From assembly GCA_902560815.1 (NCBI GenBank), contig CACENP010000005.1, positions 27,644 to 91,643 of the forward strand: a stretch of DNA of 64,000 nucleotides, written 5' to 3'. Below the pieces are notes generated by a model. That model did no database searches. It was not told where the DNA came from and saw nothing but the letters and a program-made list of their open reading frames with translations. Both the position numbers and the translations under genes were made by a program. The stretch is from an uncultured Pelagibacteraceae bacterium (lineage in GTDB: Bacteria; Pseudomonadota; Alphaproteobacteria; Pelagibacterales; Pelagibacteraceae). Below, piece by piece: positions 55,133 through 64,000 of this stretch; position 1 is the stretch's first letter, and each line of letters opens with the position of its first letter.

Positions 55133-55735
55133 ATGAAAAAAAAAAAAATTCTAAATTTATTTATAGGGTCTAATAATCAAGGGAAAATAAAGGAAATAAG
55201 AGATTTATTACCCAAAACAGTAGAAATTTTAACCCCAAAACATTTTGATTTGAAGAGTCCAAAAGAGACTGGAATAACTTTTAAAGAAAATTCATTTCTT
55301 AAAGCTAAATTTTTCTCAAAAAAAACTAAAATGATTTGTCTAGCTGATGATTCTGGACTAGAAGTAGATAGTTTGAATAAATTACCAGGAATTTATTCAG
55401 CAAGATGGGGAGGAAAAAAAAGTAATTTTAGTTTAGCAATAAAAAAAGTTTATAAAGAATTAAAAAAAAATAATGTAAATTGGTTTAGAACAAAACAAAC
55501 TGCTAGGTTTGTTTGTGCTCTTACAATCTATTGGCCAAATAATAAATTTATAAGTGTTAGCGGCAAGGTGGAAGGAACTATTTCAAAGTTTAAAAAAGGT
55601 AATAATGGTTTTGGATATGATCCTATATTTATACCTTTAAAAAAAAAAATTACTTTTGGTCAAATGAACCCAAAAAAAAAATATAAAATCGATCATAGAG
55701 CAAGAGCTTTTAAAAAGATTAAAAAATTTTTCTAA
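55133..55735 (+). CDS. rdgB: XTP/dITP pyrophosphatase
   Basis: This 200-residue RdgB/HAM1 enzyme removes ITP, dITP and XTP. Motifs: IGSNNQGKIKEIRDLLP near 11-27, ADDSGLEVDSLNKLPGIYSA then RWGG, and GFGYDPIFIP near 162-171. The usual partners rph and hemW are not adjacent. Its 3' end overlaps the convergent LpoA-like gene by 17 nt, the longest overlap in the window. Confidence 0.95.
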   Translation: MKKKKILNLFIGSNNQGKIKEIRDLLPKTVEILTPKHFDLKSPKETGITFKENSFLKAKFFSKKTKMICLADDSGLEVDSLNKLPGIYSARWGGKKSNFSLAIKKVYKELKKNNVNWFRTKQTARFVCALTIYWPNNKFISVSGKVEGTISKFKKGNNGFGYDPIFIPLKKKITFGQMNPKKKYKIDHRARAFKKIKKFF

Positions 55736-56870
55736 AATTATTATTTTCAGCTACATAAAAATTTAAAATATGGCTTATTCTATTTTTGTTAATTTCAAAA
55801 ATTCCTATTTTTCCTTTAAACTTATTTTTTTTATAAAAAATTTTATTATTGATAACAAAATCATTTTTATAAACTAAAAAATATACCAATCCTACTAAGT
55901 CAAAGCTCAAAAAAGATATTTGATTTGGATATTCATTATAAATATTAAAGTATTCTAAAACAAAATTATCGTAATTTTTTTTATTTATTGATGGAAAATA
56001 AATTGGTTGCAAATTTTTTTCTTTTAGAATTGATTTATCAAACCATTGATTAAGAGTTATGTAATTTACTCTATTTGTAGATATATCAGTATACAAAAGT
56101 GAAGTCGTTACACTTTTTAAACTTTCATCAAAATCTGCTATAATAACAGAGTCAAAATTAATTCCTCCCAATGTATGTCTTTTTTCTAAATTTGAAATCT
56201 TTTTTTCTTTATTGGCTTCGTTAGAATTTTTTAATCTTTCTATTTCATCTTTTAAATTTTGTTTTCTTTGTTTATATCTCGTTAATTTTTCTATTTGAGA
56301 TGTTATAGCAGTTGGATCTGAACTATAAATAAATTTATCTTTTAATTTAATTTTTGTTTTATTAATTGCAACTTCAATCTCATTTTTAAATTCCTTTTCT
56401 GGAATCAAAAAAATACTTCTTTCTAATTTAGCAAATTCTTGAAATTTTTTTATTGCATTTATTTGTGAAATTGCATTTATTCCACCGCTAATAACATTTT
56501 TAGGATTGTTGATATTAGTATTCGATAAAGATAAAAACGTTACCTCATTTAATTCTTCTAAATAAATTAAATTTTTATTAAATACTGGTCCAATAATTAT
56601 TCTTATTCCTTGTTCATAGAGTTCTCTGGAAACTTTTAAGGTGGTTTCTGGATTAGATCTGGAATCTCTAGGAACAATTTCTATACGGAAATCGTCAATT
56701 TTATTTATTGCTAGTCTTGCAGATTTTAGTATTGAATTACCAACTTCTTTATATTCTCCCGTCAAAGGAACGACTAGGCCAATTCTAATTTTTTCATCAG
56801 CTAAACTTTGAAAAATATTAAGTATTAAACCTATAAATGTAAAAATAATAAATTGAATAAATTTTTTCAT
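55719..56870 (-). CDS. LpoA-like / type 1 periplasmic binding-fold protein
   Basis: This 383-residue exported protein has a signal peptide (KFIQFIIFTFIGLILNIFQS, cleavage near ADEK). The mature N-lobe matches the ligand-binding fold of LpoA and amino-acid-binding proteins (IRIGLVVPLTGEYKEVGNSI, IIIGPVFNKNL). A charged helical insertion is present near 200-230. Placement next to rsmI with dolP nearby mirrors the E. coli rsmI-lpoA-yraN-diaA-dolP locus and favours a penicillin-binding-protein activator role over solute uptake. No lipobox Cys is seen. Confidence 0.82.
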   Translation of the reverse strand: MKKFIQFIIFTFIGLILNIFQSLADEKIRIGLVVPLTGEYKEVGNSILKSARLAINKIDDFRIEIVPRDSRSNPETTLKVSRELYEQGIRIIIGPVFNKNLIYLEELNEVTFLSLSNTNINNPKNVISGGINAISQINAIKKFQEFAKLERSIFLIPEKEFKNEIEVAINKTKIKLKDKFIYSSDPTAITSQIEKLTRYKQRKQNLKDEIERLKNSNEANKEKKISNLEKRHTLGGINFDSVIIADFDESLKSVTTSLLYTDISTNRVNYITLNQWFDKSILKEKNLQPIYFPSINKKNYDNFVLEYFNIYNEYPNQISFLSFDLVGLVYFLVYKNDFVINNKIFYKKNKFKGKIGIFEINKNRISHILNFYVAENNNFRKIF

Positions 56871-56901
56871 TTTAATGTTAATATTATAATCAATTAAAAT
56901 A

Positions 56902-57765
56902 ATGAATCTACAAACTGACTCACAAAATAATAAATTAAAATATGGCTTATATATTGTTTCTACACCTATTGGAAATTTAGAAGATATAACACTTAGAGCC
57001 CTGGAAGTATTAAGAAAATCAGACTATATTTTATGTGAGGATACTAGAGTTTCAAAGAAATTATTAACAAAATATAAAATTAAATCTAAATTAATTTCTA
57101 ATTATAAATTTAATGAGAAGAAAAATATAAAAAAAATTATTGATTTATTGAAATTAAATAAAATTGTATCTTTGATATCTGATGCAGGCACCCCTACTAT
57201 TTCAGATCCAGGTAACGTAATAGTTAAAGAATGTATAAATAATAATATTAATTTAATTCCTATTCCAGGAGCATCGGCAGCTATCGCAGCACTTTCAATA
57301 AGTGGTTTTGTAAATAAATATTATTTTTATGGTTTTTTTCCTGAAAATAAATCAGAAATAAAAGAAAATTTTGAAGTTTTATCTAAAATAAAAGGCTCAA
57401 TAGTATTTTTTATATCTTCTAAAAAATTCAATAGATCAATAAGTGTAATAAAGAAATATTTTTTAGATAGAGAAATTGTAATTTGTAAAGAAATAACTAA
57501 ATATTTTGAGGAATATTTTAGGTTTGATGTTAGTCAATTGGATAAAAAAAATATAAGTTTAAGAGGCGAGATTACACTAGTGATTTCAGAAAAAAAACTT
57601 GTAAATAAAACTTCGAATAATTTAAGCGAATCTGATAAAATAAAAATAAGAAAAATGATTAAAAAGTTAACCATCAAAGAAATTATCGATTTAATTAAAG
57701 ATGGAAAAAATATTTCCAAAAAAGAAATTTATAATTATTGTTTAAAAATTAAAAATGAAAAATAA
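56902..57765 (+). CDS. rsmI: 16S rRNA (cytidine1402-2'-O)-methyltransferase
   Basis: This 287-residue tetrapyrrole-methylase fold enzyme shows LYIVSTPIGNLEDITLRALE near the start, ADYILCEDTRVSKKLL (with S for A here), LISDAGTPTISDPG near 92-105 and PGASAAIAALSISG near 120-133. Divergent from the LpoA-like gene by 31 bp. Its 3' end overlaps dolP by 11 nt. Confidence 0.97.
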   Translation: MNLQTDSQNNKLKYGLYIVSTPIGNLEDITLRALEVLRKSDYILCEDTRVSKKLLTKYKIKSKLISNYKFNEKKNIKKIIDLLKLNKIVSLISDAGTPTISDPGNVIVKECINNNINLIPIPGASAAIAALSISGFVNKYYFYGFFPENKSEIKENFEVLSKIKGSIVFFISSKKFNRSISVIKKYFLDREIVICKEITKYFEEYFRFDVSQLDKKNISLRGEITLVISEKKLVNKTSNNLSESDKIKIRKMIKKLTIKEIIDLIKDGKNISKKEIYNYCLKIKNEK

Positions 57766-58348
57766 ACTAATTAATATATTATTAATCCTATTTCTTGTTA
57801 ATGGTTGTGTTGGAGCTTCATCCAAAGGAGTGTTTGGAACTGGTGTTACTGTAGCTTTAGATCCAAGAACTTTAGGCACCCAAATTGATGATGGAATTAT
57901 GGATAAAAACTTAGATGCAAAATTGTTATTAATGAATAAGAATTATTTATTGAGCATAAGTACTAAAGTACTAGATGGTAGAATATTTATTACTGGAAAG
58001 GTTGATGATCCAGAGGAAAAATTAAAAATTACCAAATTAGCTTGGGAGATAGAAGGAACAAGATCAGTTAAAAATGATTTAAAAATTAAGGAAGAATTTA
58101 ATTTTAAACAATCTGCTAAAGATATTTTAATAACATCTCAATTAAGAACAGCTTTAATTTTTAATAAAAAAATTAAATCAGCAAATTATAGTGTAGATAC
58201 TTATAAAAAAAAAATTTATATTTATGGGTTGGCAGAATCTAAAGAAGAACAATCGTTAGTTATAGAAGAAGCTAAACAAATATTAGATGTTGAAGATGTA
58301 ATTTCTAGCATTCTTTTGGTAGAAGATTTAAGAATTCAGAAAAATTAG
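57755..58348 (+). CDS. dolP: BON-domain outer-membrane lipoprotein (DolP/YraP-like)
   Basis: This 197-residue lipoprotein has lipobox LVNGC (Cys18). The mature start VALDPRTLGTQIDDGIMDKN parallels E. coli DolP (DPRSVGTQVDDGTLE). Two BON domains follow (about 50-115 and 125-192), with GRIFITGKVDDPEEKLK and KIYIYGLAESKEEQSLVIEE as the core pattern. DolP maintains outer-membrane integrity and BAM function. It overlaps maeB by 4 nt in convergent orientation. yraN and diaA, which lie between in E. coli, are absent. Confidence 0.92.
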   Translation: MKNKLINILLILFLVNGCVGASSKGVFGTGVTVALDPRTLGTQIDDGIMDKNLDAKLLLMNKNYLLSISTKVLDGRIFITGKVDDPEEKLKITKLAWEIEGTRSVKNDLKIKEEFNFKQSAKDILITSQLRTALIFNKKIKSANYSVDTYKKKIYIYGLAESKEEQSLVIEEAKQILDVEDVISSILLVEDLRIQKN

Positions 58349-60657
58349 TTTTTTTTATTATAATTAATCACACCTGCTGAGTAAGCAGCAACCGAAGCAA
58401 GGTTTAAAATTTCCGAAGTTGATGATCTTAAAGGAGCAATTTCTATTGCTTCTCCAAGACCAATTAACAAAGGCCCTATAACTTTTGTTTCGCCTAAAGT
58501 TTTCATAATTTTATAAGAAATTGCTGCACTATGTTGTCCAGGCATAATTAGTACATTAGCGTTCCCAACTATTTCTGAAAAAGGATAAAGTTCTTTGTAT
58601 TCCTCATTTAACGCTACATCAGGCTGCATATCTCCATCAAATTTAAAATCTACTTTTTTTCGTTTTAATATATCTACAGCATCCCTTATATGTTTTGTCC
58701 TGCTAGTTATAGGTTGTCCAAATGTTGAGTGTGATAAGAAAGCAACTTTAGGAGTAAATCCAAAAAGTCTAACCACTCTTGCAGCAGATATTGCTATTTC
58801 AGCCATTTGTGAAGAAGATGGATATTCATGAACTGATGTATCTCCAATAAATATAGTTCTGCCTTTATTTATTATCATATTAAGACCAAACATAATTTCC
58901 CCAGGTCGTGAATCGACAACTTTAAGGACTTTATTTAAAGATTGACCATATCTTCTTGTATTTCCGGTAACCATAGCATCTGCATCACTGCATGAAACCA
59001 TACATGATCCCCATACCACTCTATCCTTTTTTATTATTTTATCACAATCTCTAGAATATAATTCATAAACATCAGGTTCAAGTTCACCTTTGTCTCCATG
59101 CAATTTATTAAATATATATTTTGAATATTTTTTTACTTTTTCTTTTGATGTTAAATTTACAATTTCAATATCAAAGTCTTCACTATATCCAATTTCTTTA
59201 AGTCTTTCCTTAACCACTTTTTCTTTGGCAACTAAAATTGGAATACCCAGACCATTTTTTTTGAATGCTATAGCAGCCTTCAATGTATTTTCATCTTCTC
59301 CATCTGTAAATACAACTCTTTTCTGGTTTTTTTTAATTTGAGAATTAATTCCTTGCATGATTGTTACAGATGGATCCAATCTTTGTTTTAATTGATCAGT
59401 ATAAATATCAAAATTTTTAATTTTTTTTCTTGCAACTCCACTCTTGATAGCAGCTTTTGCCACTGCTACTGGGATTACACTTATTAATCTTGGATCAAAT
59501 GTAGATGGAATAATATATTCTTTTCCATAAGTAGGTCTGTCCCCACCCATTGCAGCAACAACTTCGTCTGGTACTCTTTCTCGAGCTAATGATGCTATTG
59601 CCTTTGCTGCGGCAACTTTCATATCTTCGTTAATTGTTTTGGCCCTAACATCTAATGCTCCTCTAAATATGTATGGAAATCCAATAAGATTATTGACTTG
59701 ATTAGGGTAATCAGATCTTCCAGTTGCAACAATTGCATCGTTTCGTACTTCCTCTACTTCTTCAGGTGTTATTTCGGGATCAGGATTTGCACATGCAAAT
59801 ATAATTGGATTCTTAGACATTTTTTTCACCATTTTTTTTGATAAAATACTCTTAGAAGATAGACCTAAAAAAACATCAGCGCCATCTATAGCCTCATCCA
59901 AAGTTCTTTTTTTGGTTTCAATTGCATGAGCTGATTTCCATTGATTAAGATTTTTTCTACCTCGATATAAAACACCTTTACTGTCAAGCATGGTTATATT
60001 TTTTTTCGGAATTCCAGTTTTTTTTAATAAATTAGTACAAGCTATAGCCGAAGCTCCTGCTCCATTAACAACTACTTTGATTTTTTTTATTGATTTTTTT
60101 GAAATATCAAGTGCATTAATTAATGCTGCAGTTGTTATTATTGCTGTACCGTGCTGATCATCATGGAATACAGGAATATCTAATATTTTTTTTAATTTTT
60201 CTTCAATAATAAAGCAGTTAGGTGATGCTATATCTTCTAAATTTATTCCACCAAAACTACCTGCAATATTTTTAATGCTATTTATAATTTCATTCGTATT
60301 TGATGAGTCAATTTCAATATCAATAGAGTTAATGTCAGCAAATCTTTTAAATAATATAGCCTTTCCTTCCATTACAGGTTTTGATGCTAAAGCTCCCAAA
60401 TTACCCATACCTAAAATTGCAGAACCATTACTTATGACAGCAACCAAATTTCCTTTACTTGTATAGTCATAAGCAGCCTCTGGATTTTCTGATATAGCTT
60501 TTACAGGCGCTGCAACACCAGGAGAATAGGCTAATGCTAAATCTCTTTTTGTTGTCATAGGCTTTGAAGGTATGATCTCAATCTTGCCAGATTTATTACT
60601 ATTATGAAAATCTAAAGCTTCTTTATCTGAATAATGTTCAATTTTCTTTTTTTTCAT
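58345..60657 (-). CDS. maeB: NADP-dependent malic enzyme with phosphotransacetylase-like domain
   Basis: This 770-residue MaeB-type enzyme converts malate to pyruvate. The malic domain has LALAYSPGVAAPVKAI, SNGSAILGMGNLGALASKPV, IPVFHDDQHGTAIIT and the NAD fold VVNGAGASAIAC. From about residue 440 a phosphotransacetylase-like domain follows (VFTDGEDENTLKAAIAF, ending NVLIMPGQHSAAISYKI). The second domain in this class is regulatory, sensing acetyl-CoA. Divergent from murJ by 50 bp. Confidence 0.97.
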   Translation of the reverse strand: MKKKKIEHYSDKEALDFHNSNKSGKIEIIPSKPMTTKRDLALAYSPGVAAPVKAISENPEAAYDYTSKGNLVAVISNGSAILGMGNLGALASKPVMEGKAILFKRFADINSIDIEIDSSNTNEIINSIKNIAGSFGGINLEDIASPNCFIIEEKLKKILDIPVFHDDQHGTAIITTAALINALDISKKSIKKIKVVVNGAGASAIACTNLLKKTGIPKKNITMLDSKGVLYRGRKNLNQWKSAHAIETKKRTLDEAIDGADVFLGLSSKSILSKKMVKKMSKNPIIFACANPDPEITPEEVEEVRNDAIVATGRSDYPNQVNNLIGFPYIFRGALDVRAKTINEDMKVAAAKAIASLARERVPDEVVAAMGGDRPTYGKEYIIPSTFDPRLISVIPVAVAKAAIKSGVARKKIKNFDIYTDQLKQRLDPSVTIMQGINSQIKKNQKRVVFTDGEDENTLKAAIAFKKNGLGIPILVAKEKVVKERLKEIGYSEDFDIEIVNLTSKEKVKKYSKYIFNKLHGDKGELEPDVYELYSRDCDKIIKKDRVVWGSCMVSCSDADAMVTGNTRRYGQSLNKVLKVVDSRPGEIMFGLNMIINKGRTIFIGDTSVHEYPSSSQMAEIAISAARVVRLFGFTPKVAFLSHSTFGQPITSRTKHIRDAVDILKRKKVDFKFDGDMQPDVALNEEYKELYPFSEIVGNANVLIMPGQHSAAISYKIMKTLGETKVIGPLLIGLGEAIEIAPLRSSTSEILNLASVAAYSAGVINYNKKN

Positions 60658-60707
60658 TTTATGTAATTAGATATACAAATGGAGCAAATTTAAGACTAAT
60701 ATGATTT

Positions 60708-62237
60708 ATGAACCTAATTAAGTCAACCGGTACATTCAGTTTCTTTACTTTAATTAGTAGATTAACAGGTTACTTAAGGGATATATTAATCGCAATTTTC
60801 CTTGGGGCCGGACCAATTGCTGATGCTTTTTTTGTTGCCTTTAGAATTCCTAACACCTTCAGAAGATTGTTTTCAGAAGGAACATTCAATGCAGCTTTTG
60901 TTCCAAGCTATTCTTCAGAGCTAAACAAAAGTAAAAAAAAAGCAGAATTATTTGCAAATAATATTTTTAATATACTTTTTTTATTTTTGCTCATAATTGT
61001 TTTGATAATAGAAATTTTTATGCCACTATTTGTATCATTAATTGCTCCTGGATTTATTAAAGATTCAGAAAAATTAGAAATTGCAATTAATCTTACAAGG
61101 ATAACTTTTCCATTTTTATTTTTTGTATGTTTATCATCTTTTTTTTCTGCAATATTAAATTCTCATAATAAATTTGCAGTTGCTTCCGCTGCACCAATTA
61201 TTTTAAATATTATTTTAATTTTAGTTCTATTATTTGGAAAATATTTGTCAGACCAACTTGTGTATTATATGTCTTACGCGGTAACTTTTGCCGGACTAAT
61301 TCAATTATTTTTTTTAATTTTTTTTGTTAAAAATTATTTTATACCAAAAATTTCTTTTAAATTTAAAAGCAATAAAAATATTAAGTTATTTTTTAAAAAA
61401 TTATTTCCAAGTATTTTTTCTTCAGGAGTTACTCAAATTAATATTTTGGTAGGAACAATAATTGCATCTTTTCAAGCAAATGCTGTATCATATCTTTATT
61501 ATGCTGATAGAATTTATCAAATAAATTTAGCTATCGCTGGAATTGCAATTGGTACAGTTTTGTTACCAAGTTTATCCAAATATATTGATAGCAAAAACAA
61601 TACTAAAATTAATTTTATTCAAAATAAATCTTTAGAATTAAGTTTATTTTTAAGCTTGCCGGCAACTGCAGCATTATTAATAGCATCCAAAGAAATAACC
61701 TCTGCTCTCTTTGGATATGGCTCATTTGATATAATCAGTGTGAATAATTCAGCACAAGCATTATTTTATTTTGCTCTTGGATTACCTGCATTCGCACTAA
61801 TTAAAGTATTTTCAAGTTTCTTATTTGCAAGACACAATACAAAAACACCTTTTCATTTTTCAATACTTTCAGTATTGATAAATATTTTCATAAGTATTTA
61901 TTTTTTTAATAAAATTGGTTTTATTATAATACCAATTGCAACAACAATATCTTCTTGGTTTAATACTATATTACTTCTATTTTATTTACTTTATAATAAG
62001 TATTTTTCTTTATACAAAAATTTTTCAATTAAATTTTTAAATATATTATTTGTAACCTCTTTATCTTCTTTTATTTTTTATAAATTAATTCAAAATTTTA
62101 ATGAATATTTAATTTATGAAAGTGAGTATAAACTTTTAGTTATAGTTTTATTGGTAATTACTACCTTTTTAATTTATATAACATCCTCAATAGCCACTAA
62201 GGCTTTCAAAATTTCAGATATTAAATTAAAGTATTAG
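60708..62237 (+). CDS. murJ: lipid II flippase MurJ
   Basis: This 509-residue membrane protein has about 14 spans. The N-terminal [40 protein letters not shown] and [15 protein letters not shown] are diagnostic of MurJ/MviN. MurJ moves lipid II to the periplasm for wall synthesis. trpS follows after 2 nt, an order seen in other alphaproteobacteria. Confidence 0.97.
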   Translation: MNLIKSTGTFSFFTLISRLTGYLRDILIAIFLGAGPIADAFFVAFRIPNTFRRLFSEGTFNAAFVPSYSSELNKSKKKAELFANNIFNILFLFLLIIVLIIEIFMPLFVSLIAPGFIKDSEKLEIAINLTRITFPFLFFVCLSSFFSAILNSHNKFAVASAAPIILNIILILVLLFGKYLSDQLVYYMSYAVTFAGLIQLFFLIFFVKNYFIPKISFKFKSNKNIKLFFKKLFPSIFSSGVTQINILVGTIIASFQANAVSYLYYADRIYQINLAIAGIAIGTVLLPSLSKYIDSKNNTKINFIQNKSLELSLFLSLPATAALLIASKEITSALFGYGSFDIISVNNSAQALFYFALGLPAFALIKVFSSFLFARHNTKTPFHFSILSVLINIFISIYFFNKIGFIIIPIATTISSWFNTILLLFYLLYNKYFSLYKNFSIKFLNILFVTSLSSFIFYKLIQNFNEYLIYESEYKLLVIVLLVITTFLIYITSSIATKAFKISDIKLKY

Positions 62238-62239
62238 AA

Positions 62240-63241
62240 ATGAAAAAAAAAATTTTTTCTGGAGTTCAACCAACAGGAAATTTGCATTTAGGAAATTATT
62301 TAGGTGCAATTAAAAACTTTGTTGCACTACAAAATGAAAAAGATAATGAATGTGTTTATTGTGTTGTAGATTTACATGCGATTACTGTCAAACAGGATCC
62401 AAAGACCTTAAAAGATAACATAAGAGAAACAACCGCTGCTTTCCTTGCAAGTGGACTAGATTATAAAAAAAGTATAATTTTTAATCAGTCTTTAGTGCCT
62501 GCCCATTCAGAAGGTTCATGGATTCTAGGATGTATTGCTAGAATGGGTTGGTTAAATCGTATGACGCAATTTAAAGAAAAAGCTGGTAAAGATAAAGAAA
62601 AAGCAAGTGTTGGTTTATACATATACCCAATTCTTATGGCTGCTGATATTTTATTGTATGATGCAACACATGTGCCTGTCGGAGAGGACCAGAAGCAACA
62701 TTTAGAACTATCCAGAGATATTGCTCAAAAATTTAATTTAGACTTTGAAACTCCTGATTTTCTTAAAGCACCAGAACCATTAATTCAAAAAAATTTTGCA
62801 AGAATCATGAGTTTAAAAGATGGAACAAAAAAAATGAGCAAGTCTGATCCTTCAGATTTAAGTAGAATTAATTTAACTGATAATAAAGATGAAATAATAA
62901 ATAAAATCAAAAAAGCTAAAACTGATAATTCAGCTTTACCTTTCGATGATAAAAAATTAAGTGAAAGGCCTGAAGTTGAAAATCTTTTAGAAATTTATTC
63001 AAGTTTAAGTAATCAGACATTATCTGATTCAATAAATGAATTTGGTGGAAAAAATTTTTCTGAATTTAAGCAAAAACTTTCAGATCTTGTTGTAGAAAAA
63101 ATTTCTCCAATATCCGATGAAATAAATAGATTAAAAAAAGATAACAATTTTATAGATAAAATTTTAGAGGACGGTGCACAAAAGGCTGATAAAATAACTT
63201 CTAAAAAAGTAAAAGAAATGAAGAAAATTATTGGTTTTTAA
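62240..63241 (+). CDS. trpS: tryptophanyl-tRNA synthetase
   Basis: This 333-residue class I synthetase shows the HIGH-like motif HLGN at 16-19 ([16 protein letters not shown]), [17 protein letters not shown], and KMSKS at 198-202. Standard length and start. Confidence 0.98.
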   Translation: MKKKIFSGVQPTGNLHLGNYLGAIKNFVALQNEKDNECVYCVVDLHAITVKQDPKTLKDNIRETTAAFLASGLDYKKSIIFNQSLVPAHSEGSWILGCIARMGWLNRMTQFKEKAGKDKEKASVGLYIYPILMAADILLYDATHVPVGEDQKQHLELSRDIAQKFNLDFETPDFLKAPEPLIQKNFARIMSLKDGTKKMSKSDPSDLSRINLTDNKDEIINKIKKAKTDNSALPFDDKKLSERPEVENLLEIYSSLSNQTLSDSINEFGGKNFSEFKQKLSDLVVEKISPISDEINRLKKDNNFIDKILEDGAQKADKITSKKVKEMKKIIGF

Positions 63242-63285
63242 TTCTTAATACTTTAAAATTTTAAAATACTAGTTATATATGATTT

Positions 63286-63828
63286 ATGTTTGTACAGACT
63301 GAAATTACACCTAATCCAAATTCATTAAAATTTTTACCAGGAAAAAAAGTATCTAATGATATACCCATTGAAATAGTTGATAAAAATGAAAGCAATAACG
63401 AATTAATAAGAAATATTTTATCTATTAATGGTGTAACTGGTATTTTTTTATCCAAAGATTTTTTGTCAGTTAATAAAGAAGAAAAAATTGAATGGGAAGA
63501 TTTAAAACATATAATTATTTCTTTTATTAATGATTATTATTCAAATGGTAATGAAATTATAATTGATAAAGAAGGTAAAAGTACTGAAAATACCAACCTA
63601 TCAGATATTGAAAAAAAAATTATTCAAATTTTAGAAACTAAGGTAAGGCCAGCTGTTGCAAGAGATGGAGGAGATATTAAATTTAAAGAATTTAAAGATG
63701 GCATAGTAACTGTTAATCTACAAGGTAGTTGTTCTGGCTGTCCAAGTTCAACTATGACTTTAAAACAGGGGGTGCAGAATCTTTTATGCCATTATATTCC
63801 CGAAATTAAAGAAGTAATTGCTATCTAA
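63286..63828 (+). CDS. Nfu-type iron-sulfur carrier protein
   Basis: This 180-residue protein has the Nfu N-domain (VQTEITPNPNSLKFLPGKKV, then IFLSKDFLSVNK) and the NifU C-terminal domain with RPAVARDGGDIKFKEF and CSGC at Cys149/Cys152. Nfu proteins pass [4Fe-4S] clusters to target enzymes. It lies 44 bp after trpS. Confidence 0.95.
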   Translation: MFVQTEITPNPNSLKFLPGKKVSNDIPIEIVDKNESNNELIRNILSINGVTGIFLSKDFLSVNKEEKIEWEDLKHIIISFINDYYSNGNEIIIDKEGKSTENTNLSDIEKKIIQILETKVRPAVARDGGDIKFKEFKDGIVTVNLQGSCSGCPSSTMTLKQGVQNLLCHYIPEIKEVIAI

Positions 63829-63858
63829 AAATATTAGAGAATCAATTATAATAAGATT

Positions 63859-64000
63859 ATGAATAAGATAGTAAAAATAAATATTCCAAAAATAAAAAAA
63901 CTTTTACAAAGCCGAGGATATAAAATTTATAAGAAGCAGAAAACATTCTCTAAATTTTCTGTAAATTTTTTTTATACTACAATTGTTGGAGTTTTTTTTG
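63859..64000 (+). CDS. 5' part of an unidentified gene cut by the window end
   Basis: An open frame from ATG 63859 runs to the window end (47 full codons): NKIVKINIPKIKKLLQSRGY, then a basic stretch and a hydrophobic segment beginning FYTTIVGVFF. It looks like a cytoplasmic basic N-terminus followed by a membrane helix. The family cannot be identified from this fragment. Confidence 0.55.
   Translation, partial: MNKIVKINIPKIKKLLQSRGYKIYKKQKTFSKFSVNFFYTTIVGVFF

Noticed and set aside
1..64000. Mobile elements, prophage, CRISPR, toxin-antitoxin or defence genes
   Set aside because: No transposase, integrase, inverted-repeat element, spaced repeats or recognisable defence domain was found.

Overview
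The window looks like a core chromosomal segment of a SAR11-type marine alphaproteobacterium (Pelagibacterales, Candidatus Pelagibacter or a close relative). The reasons are very high A+T, Lys/Asn/Ile-rich proteins, almost no intergenic DNA, many 1-11 nt overlaps between genes, and alphaproteobacterial gene order (dnaQ-coaE-aroE-maf-ppsR // hemE-hemH-hemJ-rho-mnmE-mnmG-rsmG-parA-parB). I see no insertion sequence, prophage, CRISPR array, rRNA or defence island. One tRNA is present, tRNA-Gly(GCC).

Layout. 1-9 kb: a truncated MscS channel gene, hemD and hemC, then divergently tsaD, an EVE-domain gene, acetyl-CoA synthetase, a hypothetical gene on the other strand, and a two-gene Na+/solute symporter (DUF4212 plus large subunit) closed by a clear terminator. 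9-18 kb: rpe, a heparinase II/III-like gene, purH, phhB, tRNA-Gly, a Lon-N-domain protein, a UbiH-like hydroxylase, ftsK and lolA. 18-22 kb: a leftward histidine operon (hisB-hisH-small membrane protein-hisA-hisF-hisE) running into HIT and GNAT genes. 22-29 kb: hslVU, then Smr, Tim44-like, FxsA, SecB-like, dnaQ, coaE (frame broken in a homopolymer), aroE, maf and ppsR.

29-41 kb is the replication/segregation neighbourhood. The largest gene-free gap in the window (29381-29663) lies between divergent ppsR and hemE. This is the position of the chromosomal origin in Caulobacter, so I propose it as oriC. Rightward from it run haem genes, rho, a TPR-sulfotransferase, mnmE, mnmG, rsmG, parA and parB. 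A perfect 16-bp parS lies inside rsmG, and a 14/16 match lies inside mnmG.

41-64 kb: holA-lptE-leuS-DUF3576 leftward, a highly expressed-looking porin with promoter, strong ribosome site and terminator, a ThiE-like gene and yggS diverging from a shared ATGCAT, an L,D-transpeptidase-like gene, an orphan winged-helix regulator with an apparent 35-codon ArfA ribosome-rescue gene overlapping its end, adenosine kinase, nth, dapB, a second small membrane protein, dnaJ-dnaK-grpE, rdgB, an LpoA-like protein, rsmI, dolP, maeB, murJ, trpS, an Nfu-type Fe-S carrier, and a gene cut by the window end.

How the genes work together. hemC, hemD, hemE, hemH and hemJ cover much of protohaem synthesis. The his genes cover most of histidine synthesis, and purH recycles the AICAR that HisH/HisF release. 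Acs with the symporter suggests uptake and activation of acetate or a similar acid. ParABS, FtsK, HolA, DnaQ, MnmE/MnmG and RsmG cover replication, segregation and translation quality. LolA, LptE, DolP, an LpoA-like protein, MurJ and the porin serve the envelope. I found no undescribed multi-gene system. The most informative novelties are small genes (ArfA-like, two membrane microproteins), the coaE frame break, the basic tail on Acs, and the oriC/parS signals.
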